Under the pieces are notes generated by a model. That model worked only from the letters and a program-made list of their open reading frames with translations, was not told where the DNA came from and did not search any database. The position numbers and the translations under genes were made by a program. A DNA stretch of 7,311 nt from Planctomycetota bacterium (GTDB lineage Bacteria > Planctomycetota > Planctomycetia > Planctomycetales > Planctomycetaceae). How positions within the stretch are numbered: the first letter of the stretch is position 1; the number at the start of each line of letters is the position of its first letter. Positions 1-5,875 of the stretch are shown in pieces. Location: contig JAEYWB010000056.1 in NCBI GenBank assembly GCA_023429275.1, positions 1-7,311 of the forward strand. The letters run 5' to 3'.

Positions 1-697
1 CGAGGATCCACTTGGCGACGTTGTCGAGGAAGTAACGGTCGTGGGTGATGGCGACGACAGTCCCCGGAAACGTTTCGAGAAACTTTTCGAGCCAGCCGAC
101 CGACTCGGCGTCGAGGTGGTTCGTCGGTTCGTCGAGGAGCAGAAGATCGGGCTTCTGGAGCAACAGCTGACAGAGTGCGACGCGGCGCTTTTCGCCCCCC
201 GAGAGATGCTCGATCTTCGCATCGGGAGGCGGGAGCCGCATCGCATCGCTGGCGAGTTCCACGGTCCGCTCGATATCCCAAAGGTTCTGATGATCGATGG
301 TATCCTGGACTTTGGCCTGCTCCTCGAGCAGCTTCTCCATCTCGTCCGGCTCGAGCGGCTCGCAGAGCTTCGCGTTGATCTCGTTGTAGTGGTCGAGAAT
401 CTTCTGCGACTCGGCGACTCCTTCGTTGACGCACTCCTGGACCGTCTTCGAGGAATCGAGCCGCGGTTCCTGGGCAAAGTAGCCGATGCGGATCCCCTTG
501 GCGGGACGGCAGGTCCCCATGAAATCCTTGTCTTCGCCGGCCATGATCTTGAGCAGGGTGCTCTTCCCCGCGCCGTTGCCGCCGATGACGCCGATCTTGG
601 CTCCCGGGTAGAACGCCAGCCAGATGTTGTCGAGGACGACCTCCTCGTCATACATCCGGGTGAGACCCTCAATGGTCATGATGTATTGTGCAGACAT
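1..697 (-). CDS. ettA: Energy-dependent translational throttle protein EttA (ABC-F ATPase), 3' part beyond the left edge
   Basis: This is a soluble ABC-F ATPase. In the family, EttA binds the ribosomal E site and gates the first elongation steps according to the ATP/ADP ratio. The first 232 codons are visible, against about 555 residues in E. coli EttA, so the first ATPase domain is complete and the second lies outside the window. Visible motifs are Walker [10 protein letters not shown] (residues 39-47), the signature LSGGEKRR (165-172), Walker B LLLLDE followed by PTNHLD (185-195) and the switch His in [10 protein letters not shown] (219). The insert at about 90-140 fits the EttA 'arm'. The N-terminus ([17 protein letters not shown]) and the segment [17 protein letters not shown] follow EttA rather than Uup or YheS. 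The start is the ATG whose A is base 697; only a weak purine stretch (GAGAG) precedes it. It is divergent from prmC. Confidence 0.96.
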   Translation of the reverse strand, partial: MSAQYIMTIEGLTRMYDEEVVLDNIWLAFYPGAKIGVIGGNGAGKSTLLKIMAGEDKDFMGTCRPAKGIRIGYFAQEPRLDSSKTVQECVNEGVAESQKILDHYNEINAKLCEPLEPDEMEKLLEEQAKVQDTIDHQNLWDIERTVELASDAMRLPPPDAKIEHLSGGEKRRVALCQLLLQKPDLLLLDEPTNHLDAESVGWLEKFLETFPGTVVAITHDRYFLDNVAKWIL

Positions 698-737
698 TCC
701 GCTCTCACGTGCCGCCGATAGTCAATGGGAAACAGGC

Positions 738-746
738 ATTCTAGCA
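738..746 (-). promoter_or_regulatory. Candidate extended -10 promoter for ettA
   Basis: On the minus strand this reads TGCTAGAAT: an extended -10 (TGn) joined to TAGAAT, five of six matches to the sigma-70 -10 consensus. No convincing -35 lies 16-18 bp upstream, which is common for extended -10 promoters. Transcription would begin near base 731 and leave a leader of about 34 nt before the ettA ATG. The same CCTGCTA core occurs ahead of the other complete minus-strand gene (bases 2595-2603). This is motif evidence only. Confidence 0.4.
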
Positions 747-857
747 GGGGAGAAGGCCGTAAGTAGGCCCCCACGCTCACGATTGGCAGGCCTATCGGGA
801 CGTATGAGGGGGCCCGGGGCGGCTGTCGAAGTCAGGTTTCGGACCGATTCCGGATGA

Positions 858-886
858 TTGACGACGTCGACAGGTTCGACTCCAAT
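858..886 (+). promoter_or_regulatory. Possible sigma-70-like promoter for prmC
   Basis: TTGACG (858-863; five of six to the -35 consensus) is followed after 17 bp by TCCAAT (881-886; four of six to the -10 consensus). The spacing is ideal but the -10 is poor. It would give a leader of roughly 110 nt. Such pairs occur by chance, so this is a weak candidate. Confidence 0.22.
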
Positions 887-993
887 TTCCTGAAGATTGA
901 ACTGATGAACAGCCGTCGTGCTGCGCGGGTTGCCGGGAAACGGATCGCGGAGCGTCGAAGGACCGCGAAAATCCGGACCGTCTCCGGATCAGC

Positions 994-1000
994 AGGGAGG
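994..1000 (+). promoter_or_regulatory. Shine-Dalgarno site deciding the GTG start of prmC
   Basis: AGGGAGG ends 4 nt before the GTG at 1005. An ATG at 1001 directly abuts the site but belongs to another frame. In the prmC frame a TGA occupies 1002-1004, directly before the GTG, so translation of PrmC cannot start further upstream. The overlapping ATGAGTG arrangement therefore fixes GTG as the most upstream usable start. Confidence 0.7.
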
Positions 1001-1004
1001 ATGA

Positions 1005-1910
1005 GTGTCTGCCGCAGGTTCCCAACCCGGACAATCCACGTCCGATCCCTGGACAGTCCGTCGCATTCTCGAGTGGACGACCGGCTACCTGAAGGAGCAT
1101 GGAAGCGAGACACCGCGTCTGGATGCGGAGATCCTTCTCGCCCACGCCCGCAAATCCCCTCGAATCAAGCTTTACACCGAGTTTGACGACGTCCTGACTG
1201 ACGCGGTCCGCGCAACGATGCGGGATCTCGTGAAACGGCGGGCGAACCGGGAGCCGGTCGCCTATCTCGTCGGGCATCGCGAGTTCTTCAGCCTCAGTTT
1301 CGAAGTCGGCCCCGGGGTCTTCATTCCCCGCCCCGACACCGAAACGCTCGTCATGGAGACGCTGGCTCAGGCGAAAGGGATGGAATCCCCTTCGATCCTG
1401 GAGCTCTGCACGGGATCGGGATGCATCTCCGTCTCGCTCGCCGTCAATCTTCCTGCGGCCCGGCTCACGGCGGTTGAGCTGGAACCGATCCCCTACGCGA
1501 CCGCCCAGAGAAACGCCGAGAAACATCAGGTCCGCGAGCGGATCGAGTTTCTTCAGGGGAGCCTCTTCGAGCCCGTCCCCGCCGGGACGACGTTCGACTT
1601 CGTGGTCAGCAATCCACCCTATATCGCCGATGGCGAGATCCCGGGCCTCGAGCCCGAGATCTCCCGGCACGAGCCGCGGGCCGCCCTTGCGGGGGGAGCC
1701 GATGGACTCGACGTCATCCGCATTCTGGCGGAACAGACGCCACGATTCCTGAAGCCGGGGGGCCAGCTGTTGTTCGAACTGAGCCCCGAGCAGATCCCCG
1801 CCGCAAAGGCGTTGTTCGAGGCGAAGCCGGAGATCTACGAAGCTCCTGTGGTCCACAACGATATGACGGGGTCGGGACGTGTCATTCGCGTCCAGAAGAA
1901 GCCGGCATAA
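1005..1910 (+). CDS. prmC: Peptide chain release factor N5-glutamine methyltransferase PrmC (HemK)
   Basis: PrmC uses S-adenosylmethionine to methylate the glutamine of the GGQ motif in release factors RF1 and RF2, which speeds peptide release. The protein has 301 residues, slightly longer than the E. coli enzyme. The N-terminal helical domain begins near residue 15 (WTVRRILEWTTGYLKEHG) and includes LDAEILLAHA. Diagnostic motifs are FIPRPDTE (106-113), the SAM-binding loop LELCTGSGC (132-140), and the catalytic substrate-binding NPPY (203-206), followed by the PrmC-typical HEPRAALAGGADGL (222-235). The start is GTG, forced by a TGA directly upstream and supported by AGGGAGG. Bacteria often pair prmC with prfA. 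Here prfA is not adjacent: the upstream neighbour is divergent ettA, and the downstream neighbour converges with only 14 bp between stop codons, so prmC appears to be transcribed alone. Confidence 0.96.
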   Translation: MSAAGSQPGQSTSDPWTVRRILEWTTGYLKEHGSETPRLDAEILLAHARKSPRIKLYTEFDDVLTDAVRATMRDLVKRRANREPVAYLVGHREFFSLSFEVGPGVFIPRPDTETLVMETLAQAKGMESPSILELCTGSGCISVSLAVNLPAARLTAVELEPIPYATAQRNAEKHQVRERIEFLQGSLFEPVPAGTTFDFVVSNPPYIADGEIPGLEPEISRHEPRAALAGGADGLDVIRILAEQTPRFLKPGGQLLFELSPEQIPAAKALFEAKPEIYEAPVVHNDMTGSGRVIRVQKKPA

Positions 1911-1924
1911 GGTGACGAGTGCAT

Positions 1925-2518
1925 TCAGCCGTCCGGGTCATCAAGCAGCTGTTGCAATCTTTCGGCCAGGGGACCGGGCAATCGGTCCTTCCAGGAGGCA
2001 TCGATCAAGCCGACGTCGAGCAGGTCACGAAGGTGCATCCGGTCTTTGTCTCGAAACGAGTTGAGCTTCATGCACGTCAACGCTTCGAGCGATATCACGG
2101 GAAGGTCTTCAAGCCAGACCACATCGGCCGGGTCAGGGAGCGGCAAGACGTATTCTTCCCGCACCTTCTCGCCTGCGATGACGACGTGAACGGCGTCACG
2201 CGCTTTGGCATCGGCACCGTCCAGGAATATCTCAATTCCCGCAGCTCTCCGGTGAACGAAGCCCGCTTTTTCCAGCGCAGTGATCGCCCGGGGAAGGTCC
2301 TCCCGGCGCAACAGCATGTCGACGTCACGAGTGTTTCGAACGGCGGCCTCATCCACTTGCACGACCCAGGCTCGAACAGCATTGCCACCCACAATCGCGT
2401 AAGAGATTCCGGATTGATGCAGCGCATGGGCTGCTCTCGTCAGACGTTCACGAATCTTTTCCACGGCCCTATCCATTCGTGCCCACAACGCGTCACCGGT
2501 GTATTGAATTGAAGTCAT
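1925..2518 (-). CDS. Orphan nucleotidyltransferase-fold protein (AbiEii/MNT-like)
   Basis: This 197-residue soluble protein looks like a small member of the nucleotidyltransferase (pol beta-like) superfamily. Visible features are an N-terminal helix (MDRAVEKIRERLTRAAHAL, 15-33), then YAIVGGNAVRAWV (40-52), matching the GG-[N/S] loop, and RNTRDVDMLLRR (61-72) with D65 and D67 as the D-x-D metal-binding pair. The C-terminal half has VISLEALTCMKLNSFRDKDRMHLRDLLD (141-168), the conserved Lys plus D/R-rich helix seen in AbiEii-type proteins. The third catalytic carboxylate is uncertain: D108 in ARDAVHVVI is the nearest candidate. The frame stays open far upstream, but the homology-like part begins at the ATG at 2518, so that start was chosen; no Shine-Dalgarno site is visible. 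No antitoxin-like partner lies beside it. The substrate is unknown. Some relatives are toxins, and this one cannot be assigned from sequence alone. Confidence 0.85.
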   Translation of the reverse strand: MTSIQYTGDALWARMDRAVEKIRERLTRAAHALHQSGISYAIVGGNAVRAWVVQVDEAAVRNTRDVDMLLRREDLPRAITALEKAGFVHRRAAGIEIFLDGADAKARDAVHVVIAGEKVREEYVLPLPDPADVVWLEDLPVISLEALTCMKLNSFRDKDRMHLRDLLDVGLIDASWKDRLPGPLAERLQQLLDDPDG

Positions 2519-2594
2519 ATCGCCGGAGAAGAAGAGATTTGTCGTGCGGACCGACGAGAGACCCCAAAGGTCCGCTTCCGTTGTGTCGGAATTG

Positions 2595-2603
2595 AGTATA
2601 GCA
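2595..2603 (-). promoter_or_regulatory. Candidate extended -10 promoter for the nucleotidyltransferase gene
   Basis: On the minus strand this reads TGCTATACT, an extended -10 (TGn) followed by TATACT, five of six to consensus. No good -35 is present. Transcription would start near base 2588, leaving a leader of about 70 nt before the ATG at 2518. The element abuts the ribosome binding site of the divergent plus-strand gene, so the control signals of the two genes are interleaved in a 96-bp gap. Confidence 0.42.
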
Positions 2604-2606
2604 GGA
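2603..2606 (+). promoter_or_regulatory. Ribosome binding site of the YpsA-AlkC fusion gene
   Basis: AGGA lies 8 nt before the ATG at 2615. It is short but correctly spaced, and it supports that start, which also places the SGGQTGVD motif at the N-terminal position usual for the family. Confidence 0.5.
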
Positions 2607-2614
2607 TCGGCCAG

Positions 2615-3841
2615 ATGACCGTGAAGAGGATCGTCTCCGGAGGGCAAACAGGCGTCGACCGCGCCGCGCTCGATGTCGCCTTGCGCCGCAGAATTCCGTG
2701 CGGCGGCTGGTGCCCGCTCGGTCGCCGGGCCGAGGACGGACCGCTTTCCGACCGCTACCCCCTCGAGGAAACTCCGTCGAAACAGTACACGCAGCGGACT
2801 CGATGGAACGTCCGTGACAGCGATGCCACCCTCATCCTGCACACCGGTCTCCTCGGCGCGGGAACGGAGTTCACGCAGAAGCTCGCGGCCGAGATGGAGC
2901 GGCCCCTGCTGGTGCTGAACCTGGCTCGCTCTTCCACCGCGGCCGTCGCCAGGGTCCGCACCTGGCTCGCGACCCACGGGATTCGAACGCTGAACGTCGC
3001 CGGTCCGCGCGAGAGCACTTCGCCGGGAATCTATGCCCGCGCTGCCGCGTTTCTCGAACAGGTCCTTGCCTCGCAGAGCCGCAAGGGAGCGAGGAGCATG
3101 GCCGACATCTCTCCCCACGACCTCGCGGCCCTCAATGCCGGTGAAATGGAGACCCGTACCCTCGCCGAAGGTCTCGCGATCGATTTCCGCCGGCTGCTGG
3201 CCTGCTCGCTGCCCGAACCGCGCCCTCTCCCACCCGAGACTGCGCTCGATTCCTCGGTCGGAATCACCCGGCGGATGGCGTTCATCGGGGAGTGGCTGCT
3301 GAGCGAATTCGGCATGGCCCGCTGGGAGCACTTCGCCAGGCACCGCTCCGACACCGTCCGGGGCTGGGCCGCCTACATGCTCGGGGCGGCCCCGCTGCCG
3401 CTCGGCCGCAAGCTCCACCTGGTCCAGCGACTGGCGGACGATTCGCACTCAGGCGTTCGGGAGTGGGCCTGGCTGGCACTGCGCCCTGCGGTCGCCGCCG
3501 ATCTCGAAACGGCGTTGGGCATGCTGGTGAGCTGGACGGGGCACCGGTCGGCGAATGTCAGGCGGTTCGCCAGCGAAATGACTCGTCCCCGCGGGGTCTG
3601 GTGTGCCCATCTCGATGAGTTGAAGCGAGATCCTCAAACAGGGCGGATGATCCTCGAGCCGCTCCGCAGCGACCCGGCGAAGTACGTCCAGGACTCTGTC
3701 GCGAACTGGTTGAACGACGCCTCGAAGTCTCATCCCGCATGGGTGGAGGAACTCTGCGAAGAGTGGCTCGCGGCCTCGCCGACGGACGCCACCCGGCGCA
3801 TCTGTCATCGGGCGAGGCGAACCTTGCGCCGGCTTGCGTGA
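2615..3841 (+). CDS. Fusion of a YpsA/putative molybdenum-carrier-like domain and an AlkC-like HEAT-repeat DNA alkylation repair domain
   Basis: The 408-residue product shows two complete domains. Residues 1 to about 153 resemble the putative molybdenum-carrier (cpYpsA, Rossmann/LOG-like) family: IVSGGQTGVDRAALD (6-20), GGWCPLGRRAEDG (30-42), YPLEETPSKQYTQRT (48-62), NVRDSDATLI (65-74) and GAGTEFT (81-87). Residues about 163-408 look like an AlkC/AlkD-type HEAT-repeat protein: LNAGEMETRTLAEGLAIDF (173-191), REWAWLALRP (282-291), NVRRFASEMTRPRGVW (314-329) and YVQDSVANWLNDASKSHP (357-374). AlkC/AlkD family members excise alkylated bases such as 3-methyladenine. The cpYpsA domain is thought to bind a nucleotide-like or metal-cofactor ligand, but its role is unknown. 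The linker (154-162) is very short, and an internal ATG with a good upstream Shine-Dalgarno site sits exactly at the junction. A stop-codon loss or sequence error that joined two neighbouring genes is the main alternative to a functional fusion. Confidence 0.85.
   Translation: MTVKRIVSGGQTGVDRAALDVALRRRIPCGGWCPLGRRAEDGPLSDRYPLEETPSKQYTQRTRWNVRDSDATLILHTGLLGAGTEFTQKLAAEMERPLLVLNLARSSTAAVARVRTWLATHGIRTLNVAGPRESTSPGIYARAAAFLEQVLASQSRKGARSMADISPHDLAALNAGEMETRTLAEGLAIDFRRLLACSLPEPRPLPPETALDSSVGITRRMAFIGEWLLSEFGMARWEHFARHRSDTVRGWAAYMLGAAPLPLGRKLHLVQRLADDSHSGVREWAWLALRPAVAADLETALGMLVSWTGHRSANVRRFASEMTRPRGVWCAHLDELKRDPQTGRMILEPLRSDPAKYVQDSVANWLNDASKSHPAWVEELCEEWLAASPTDATRRICHRARRTLRRLA
3083..3100 (+). 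promoter_or_regulatory. Possible internal ribosome binding site and ATG at the domain junction
   Basis: AAGGGAG (3083-3089) lies 8 nt before an in-frame ATG at 3098, which encodes Met162 of the fusion protein. Starting there would give a 247-residue protein holding only the AlkC-like domain. The spacing is better than that of most starts in this window. It may be a relic of a separate downstream gene or may still be used to make a shorter second product. Confidence 0.4.
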
Positions 3842-3964
3842 TGCGAGGATCGGCCGGTTGCCATTCCCCAGGTCTCGTGGCAGGATAGCGGGGAAGGAAT
3901 CACCTTTTCTCCGGCGACCGATCTCCCGGCTCAATCTGCTCTTTTGACGACTGCCTGACGCGAA

Positions 3965-5539
3965 ATGACCTCTGACCCGCACGATCCGAACAATCCCTCC
4001 GCCAATCCGCCACGAGGCGATTCTGAATCGGTCGTCGGGAGCGACTCGGCACTCGGACTGGCTTCGCCCCCTCCCGAGGAGATGTCGTCGGGAAGCTCCA
4101 TCTTCGATCACCACGTCCGCACTGCGCCGACCACTTCCGCCGAGGGGACTCCCAACCTGATGCGGGGCGAGCGGGTCTTCACCGACTCGGAGGCCGCGGC
4201 GGCTGAGGAATCGGCCGAGACACCGACAGCCGATGCGGCAGCCGAGGAGCCGGAGGAAGCGCCGCAAGAAGTGGGAGAGGACATCGCCGAATCGGAAGCG
4301 TCAGCTCAGGATTCCGCTGCGGAGGCGGAACAGGATTCGACCTCGCCGCCCGATGAGGAGCCTGGCGCCGCGGCCTCCGAATGGGGGGGCATGCCTCAGG
4401 AAGAGACCGTTTCGTCGGGCGATGAAGAACTCCTCTCGACGCCGGATCTGGACAATTCCGTCGCGGAAGAGGAGGCGGCCGGAACCGAATTCGCCGTCGC
4501 TGGCGAAGGAGACGGGACATCGGAACATGCCGAGGAGTTCGCGGGGGCTGAAGAGACGGCCTCCTCGGAGGAGTGGGCGACGGAACCGGCGTTCGAAACA
4601 GCCGCCGAGGCGCTGCCAGGATCGGAAGCCGATCCCGCTGCCCCCTCGGTCTCCAGCGATGACGACCAGGATGCCCTCGCGGGGATCGGTGCCCTTGCGG
4701 GGGGAGCCGTGGCCGGGGCCGCCCTCGCCGACGAGTCTCCCTGGTCAACGGACACGACCTCGACGACCTCCGACTCCTCGTCCGGCTATCGCCCTCCCTC
4801 TCCGCCCGCCGCTCCCAAGCGGGACTTCGTGAAACTGCTTCTCATCAGCTATGCGGTGCTCTCGACGGTGGCGGCCGGCCTCCTCTGGAAGAGGCTCAAC
4901 GACCGGAGTGTGAACGAGCAGCGGCTCGAAAGCCTTCCGGATGTCCGGACGCTGAATGTCGGCCAAGTCAGCACGTTCGACGCCAACATCAACCTTCCTC
5001 CCGGCCATCAGCTCAAACTCGGAGAGAAGCGACGATTCGGCAACCTCGAGGTCGAGGCGACAAAGGTCACTCGGGGGATGGTGACGTTTGAGCATCCGGC
5101 CGGGGAACGCTGGACGCTTCTGCCGGAAGGACCGGTCGTCAAGCTGTGGCTCCGGTTCCGGAACGTTTCCAAGGACCAGCCGATCCCTCCCCTCGACAAG
5201 TACCTCGTCTTCTCGAAGACGAGGATCCCCGGGACCGAACACTTCCGGACGAACAGTGTCGTGACGACGGCTGCCGACCGGCGTCCTGTCGGGTATGTGA
5301 TGACGCACGATCACGCCGACAAGAACATACTCAAAGGCCAGCAGCTCAATGTGGACGTCCCCCCGGGGGGAACACTCGAGACGTTCATCCCCCTGACTCC
5401 CGAACTCGATCTTCCGACCGGAGAACTGCTCTGGCGGGTTCACATGCGAAAGGGATTCGGCAAGGCGGGCGCCGGCGTGACGACGTTGATCGAGGTCGCG
5501 TTCTCGGCCAAGGACATCGTGGACGACGGGCAGGGGTGA
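3965..5539 (+). CDS. Acidic, disordered single-pass membrane protein with a beta-rich C-terminal domain (function unknown)
   Basis: I do not recognise a named family for the whole 524-residue protein. Residues 1 to about 235 are low-complexity and strongly acidic (Glu, Asp, Ala, Ser), densest from 73 to 233, and should be disordered. Residues 238-255 form a Gly/Ala-rich hydrophobic stretch (GIGALAGGAVAGAALA) that resembles a glycine zipper. A proline-rich linker ends at PKRDFVK, then one clear membrane segment follows (about 289-308, LLLISYAVLSTVAAGLLW) with KR on its C-terminal side. Residues about 328-516 look like an all-beta domain: FGNLEVEATKVTRGMVTF, then VVKLWLRFRNVSKDQPIPP. This recalls DUF4352-type immunoglobulin-like domains, but that is a guess. 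No signal peptide or catalytic motif is visible. The ATG at 3965 has no Shine-Dalgarno site. The preceding gene ends 123 bp upstream, and a heptanucleotide inverted array starts 20 bp after the stop. A type II anchor holding a sensor or adaptor domain is plausible. Confidence 0.85.
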   Translation: MTSDPHDPNNPSANPPRGDSESVVGSDSALGLASPPPEEMSSGSSIFDHHVRTAPTTSAEGTPNLMRGERVFTDSEAAAAEESAETPTADAAAEEPEEAPQEVGEDIAESEASAQDSAAEAEQDSTSPPDEEPGAAASEWGGMPQEETVSSGDEELLSTPDLDNSVAEEEAAGTEFAVAGEGDGTSEHAEEFAGAEETASSEEWATEPAFETAAEALPGSEADPAAPSVSSDDDQDALAGIGALAGGAVAGAALADESPWSTDTTSTTSDSSSGYRPPSPPAAPKRDFVKLLLISYAVLSTVAAGLLWKRLNDRSVNEQRLESLPDVRTLNVGQVSTFDANINLPPGHQLKLGEKRRFGNLEVEATKVTRGMVTFEHPAGERWTLLPEGPVVKLWLRFRNVSKDQPIPPLDKYLVFSKTRIPGTEHFRTNSVVTTAADRRPVGYVMTHDHADKNILKGQQLNVDVPPGGTLETFIPLTPELDLPTGELLWRVHMRKGFGKAGAGVTTLIEVAFSAKDIVDDGQG

Positions 5540-5558
5540 AAGAGGGAAGGGCCAACTT

Positions 5559-5660
5559 CGAAGTAACAAGGATCAGGTATCAAGTATCACGAAGCGGCCG
5601 GCACCTGGACTCCCCTGATACCTGATACTTGGTACCTGATACTTGGCACTTGATACTTCG
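5559..5660. repeat. Inverted pair of heptanucleotide arrays (consensus TGATACY), able to form a hairpin
   Basis: The right arm (5616-5657) is six consecutive 7-bp units: TGATACC, TGATACT, TGGTACC, TGATACT, TGGCACT, TGATACT, then TCG. The left arm (5562-5589) carries four units in the opposite orientation: AGTAACA, AGGATCA, GGTATCA, AGTATCA, preceded by CGA. Both arms keep exact 7-bp phase and end on the outside in ACTTCG or its complement. The spacer (5590-5615) is GC-rich. The left outer end also forms a perfect 10-bp palindrome, ACTTCGAAGT (5555-5564). The arms can pair in several registers offset by one heptad. The array begins 20 bp after the membrane-protein stop and could act as a 3'-end or terminator-like structure, although no T-run follows. 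Confidence 0.9.
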
Positions 5661-5740
5661 CCCCGCATCACCCGTTCCGCCCCCAGGCAAGCCATCGGGT
5701 CATTCCATCTGTAACGACGCTTCCAGTGCTTCTTCATGGT

Positions 5741-5764
5741 GAAATCCGGCAACGCCGGGATTTC
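5741..5764. other. Strong hairpin without a T-run
   Basis: GAAATCC pairs with GGATTTC (7 bp), then after one bulged G the GGC and GCC continue the stem (3 bp) around an AAC loop. It lies about 110 bp before the kinase ATG and is not followed by a T-run on either strand. It could be an mRNA leader structure or part of the same intergenic element as the heptad array, and no specific role can be assigned. Confidence 0.5.
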
Positions 5765-5875
5765 CCGCTTCCGCTCGCGAGGGGGTGCAAAAGGGTCCCC
5801 CGGTCCCGGAGTCTCTCGCTCTAGCGCGATTGCCGCGCGGCTCGTTTGCCGCCCGCCTCTGATGGACCGAACGTC

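Larger units (their letters stand above)
698..1004. other. Divergent intergenic region between ettA and prmC
   Basis: This 307-bp gap separates two divergent genes. It holds the candidate ettA promoter on the minus strand, a weaker promoter candidate for prmC on the plus strand, and the prmC ribosome binding site. An open frame starting with ATG at 854 runs 110 codons into prmC in a different frame. Its product is arginine-rich with no recognisable domain, and most of it lies over prmC, so it is not called. No tRNA, small-RNA fold or terminator with a T-run was seen. Confidence 0.6.
5540..5875. other. Intergenic region between the membrane-protein gene and the kinase gene
   Basis: This 336-bp gap holds an inverted heptanucleotide array (5559-5660), a separate 24-nt hairpin (5741-5764) and a weak G5/C5 inverted pair (5781-5801). 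A 54-codon minus-strand frame (5573-5737) crosses the array. It begins MKKHWKRRYRWNDP, and its C-terminal third is encoded by the repeats; it is not called as a gene. No convincing promoter or Shine-Dalgarno site for the kinase was found. A TAG at 5822-5824 limits upstream extension of the kinase frame. Confidence 0.6.

Noticed and set aside
41..721. Plus-strand open frame of 226 codons
   Set aside because: It lies antisense to the unmistakable EttA coding sequence (Walker A, signature and Walker B motifs on the minus strand) and has no domain of its own.
854..1186. Plus-strand 110-codon frame upstream of and overlapping prmC
   Set aside because: It overlaps prmC in another frame for most of its length and is arginine-rich. 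The part outside prmC shows no recognisable domain and no ribosome site.
792..1856. Minus-strand open frame of 354 codons
   Set aside because: It is antisense to prmC, Arg/Gly/Leu-rich and without motifs, a typical high-GC shadow.
1911..1924. Bidirectional terminator between the convergent prmC and nucleotidyltransferase genes
   Set aside because: Only 14 bp separate the stop codons and no stem-loop is visible there.
2519..3448. Upstream extension of the nucleotidyltransferase frame to 507 codons
   Set aside because: The extra N-terminal part is antisense to the fusion gene and low in recognisable content. The family-like sequence begins at the ATG at 2518.
3864..3895. TTCCCC/GGGGAA inverted pair after the fusion gene, considered as a terminator
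   Set aside because: The stem is only 6 bp with a loop of about 20 nt and there is no T-run, so it is too weak to call.
3449..4267. Minus-strand 272-codon frame
   Set aside because: It spans the end of the fusion gene, the gap and the start of the acidic protein in antisense; it is Arg/Gly/Pro-rich with no motif.
4745..5569. Minus-strand 274-codon frame opposite the membrane-protein gene
   Set aside because: The sense strand has a clear membrane helix and an ordered beta-rich domain. The antisense product is charged and featureless.
5559..5660. Heptad array considered as a CRISPR
   Set aside because: Units are only 7 bp, have no unique spacers and are in inverted orientation. No cas genes are present.
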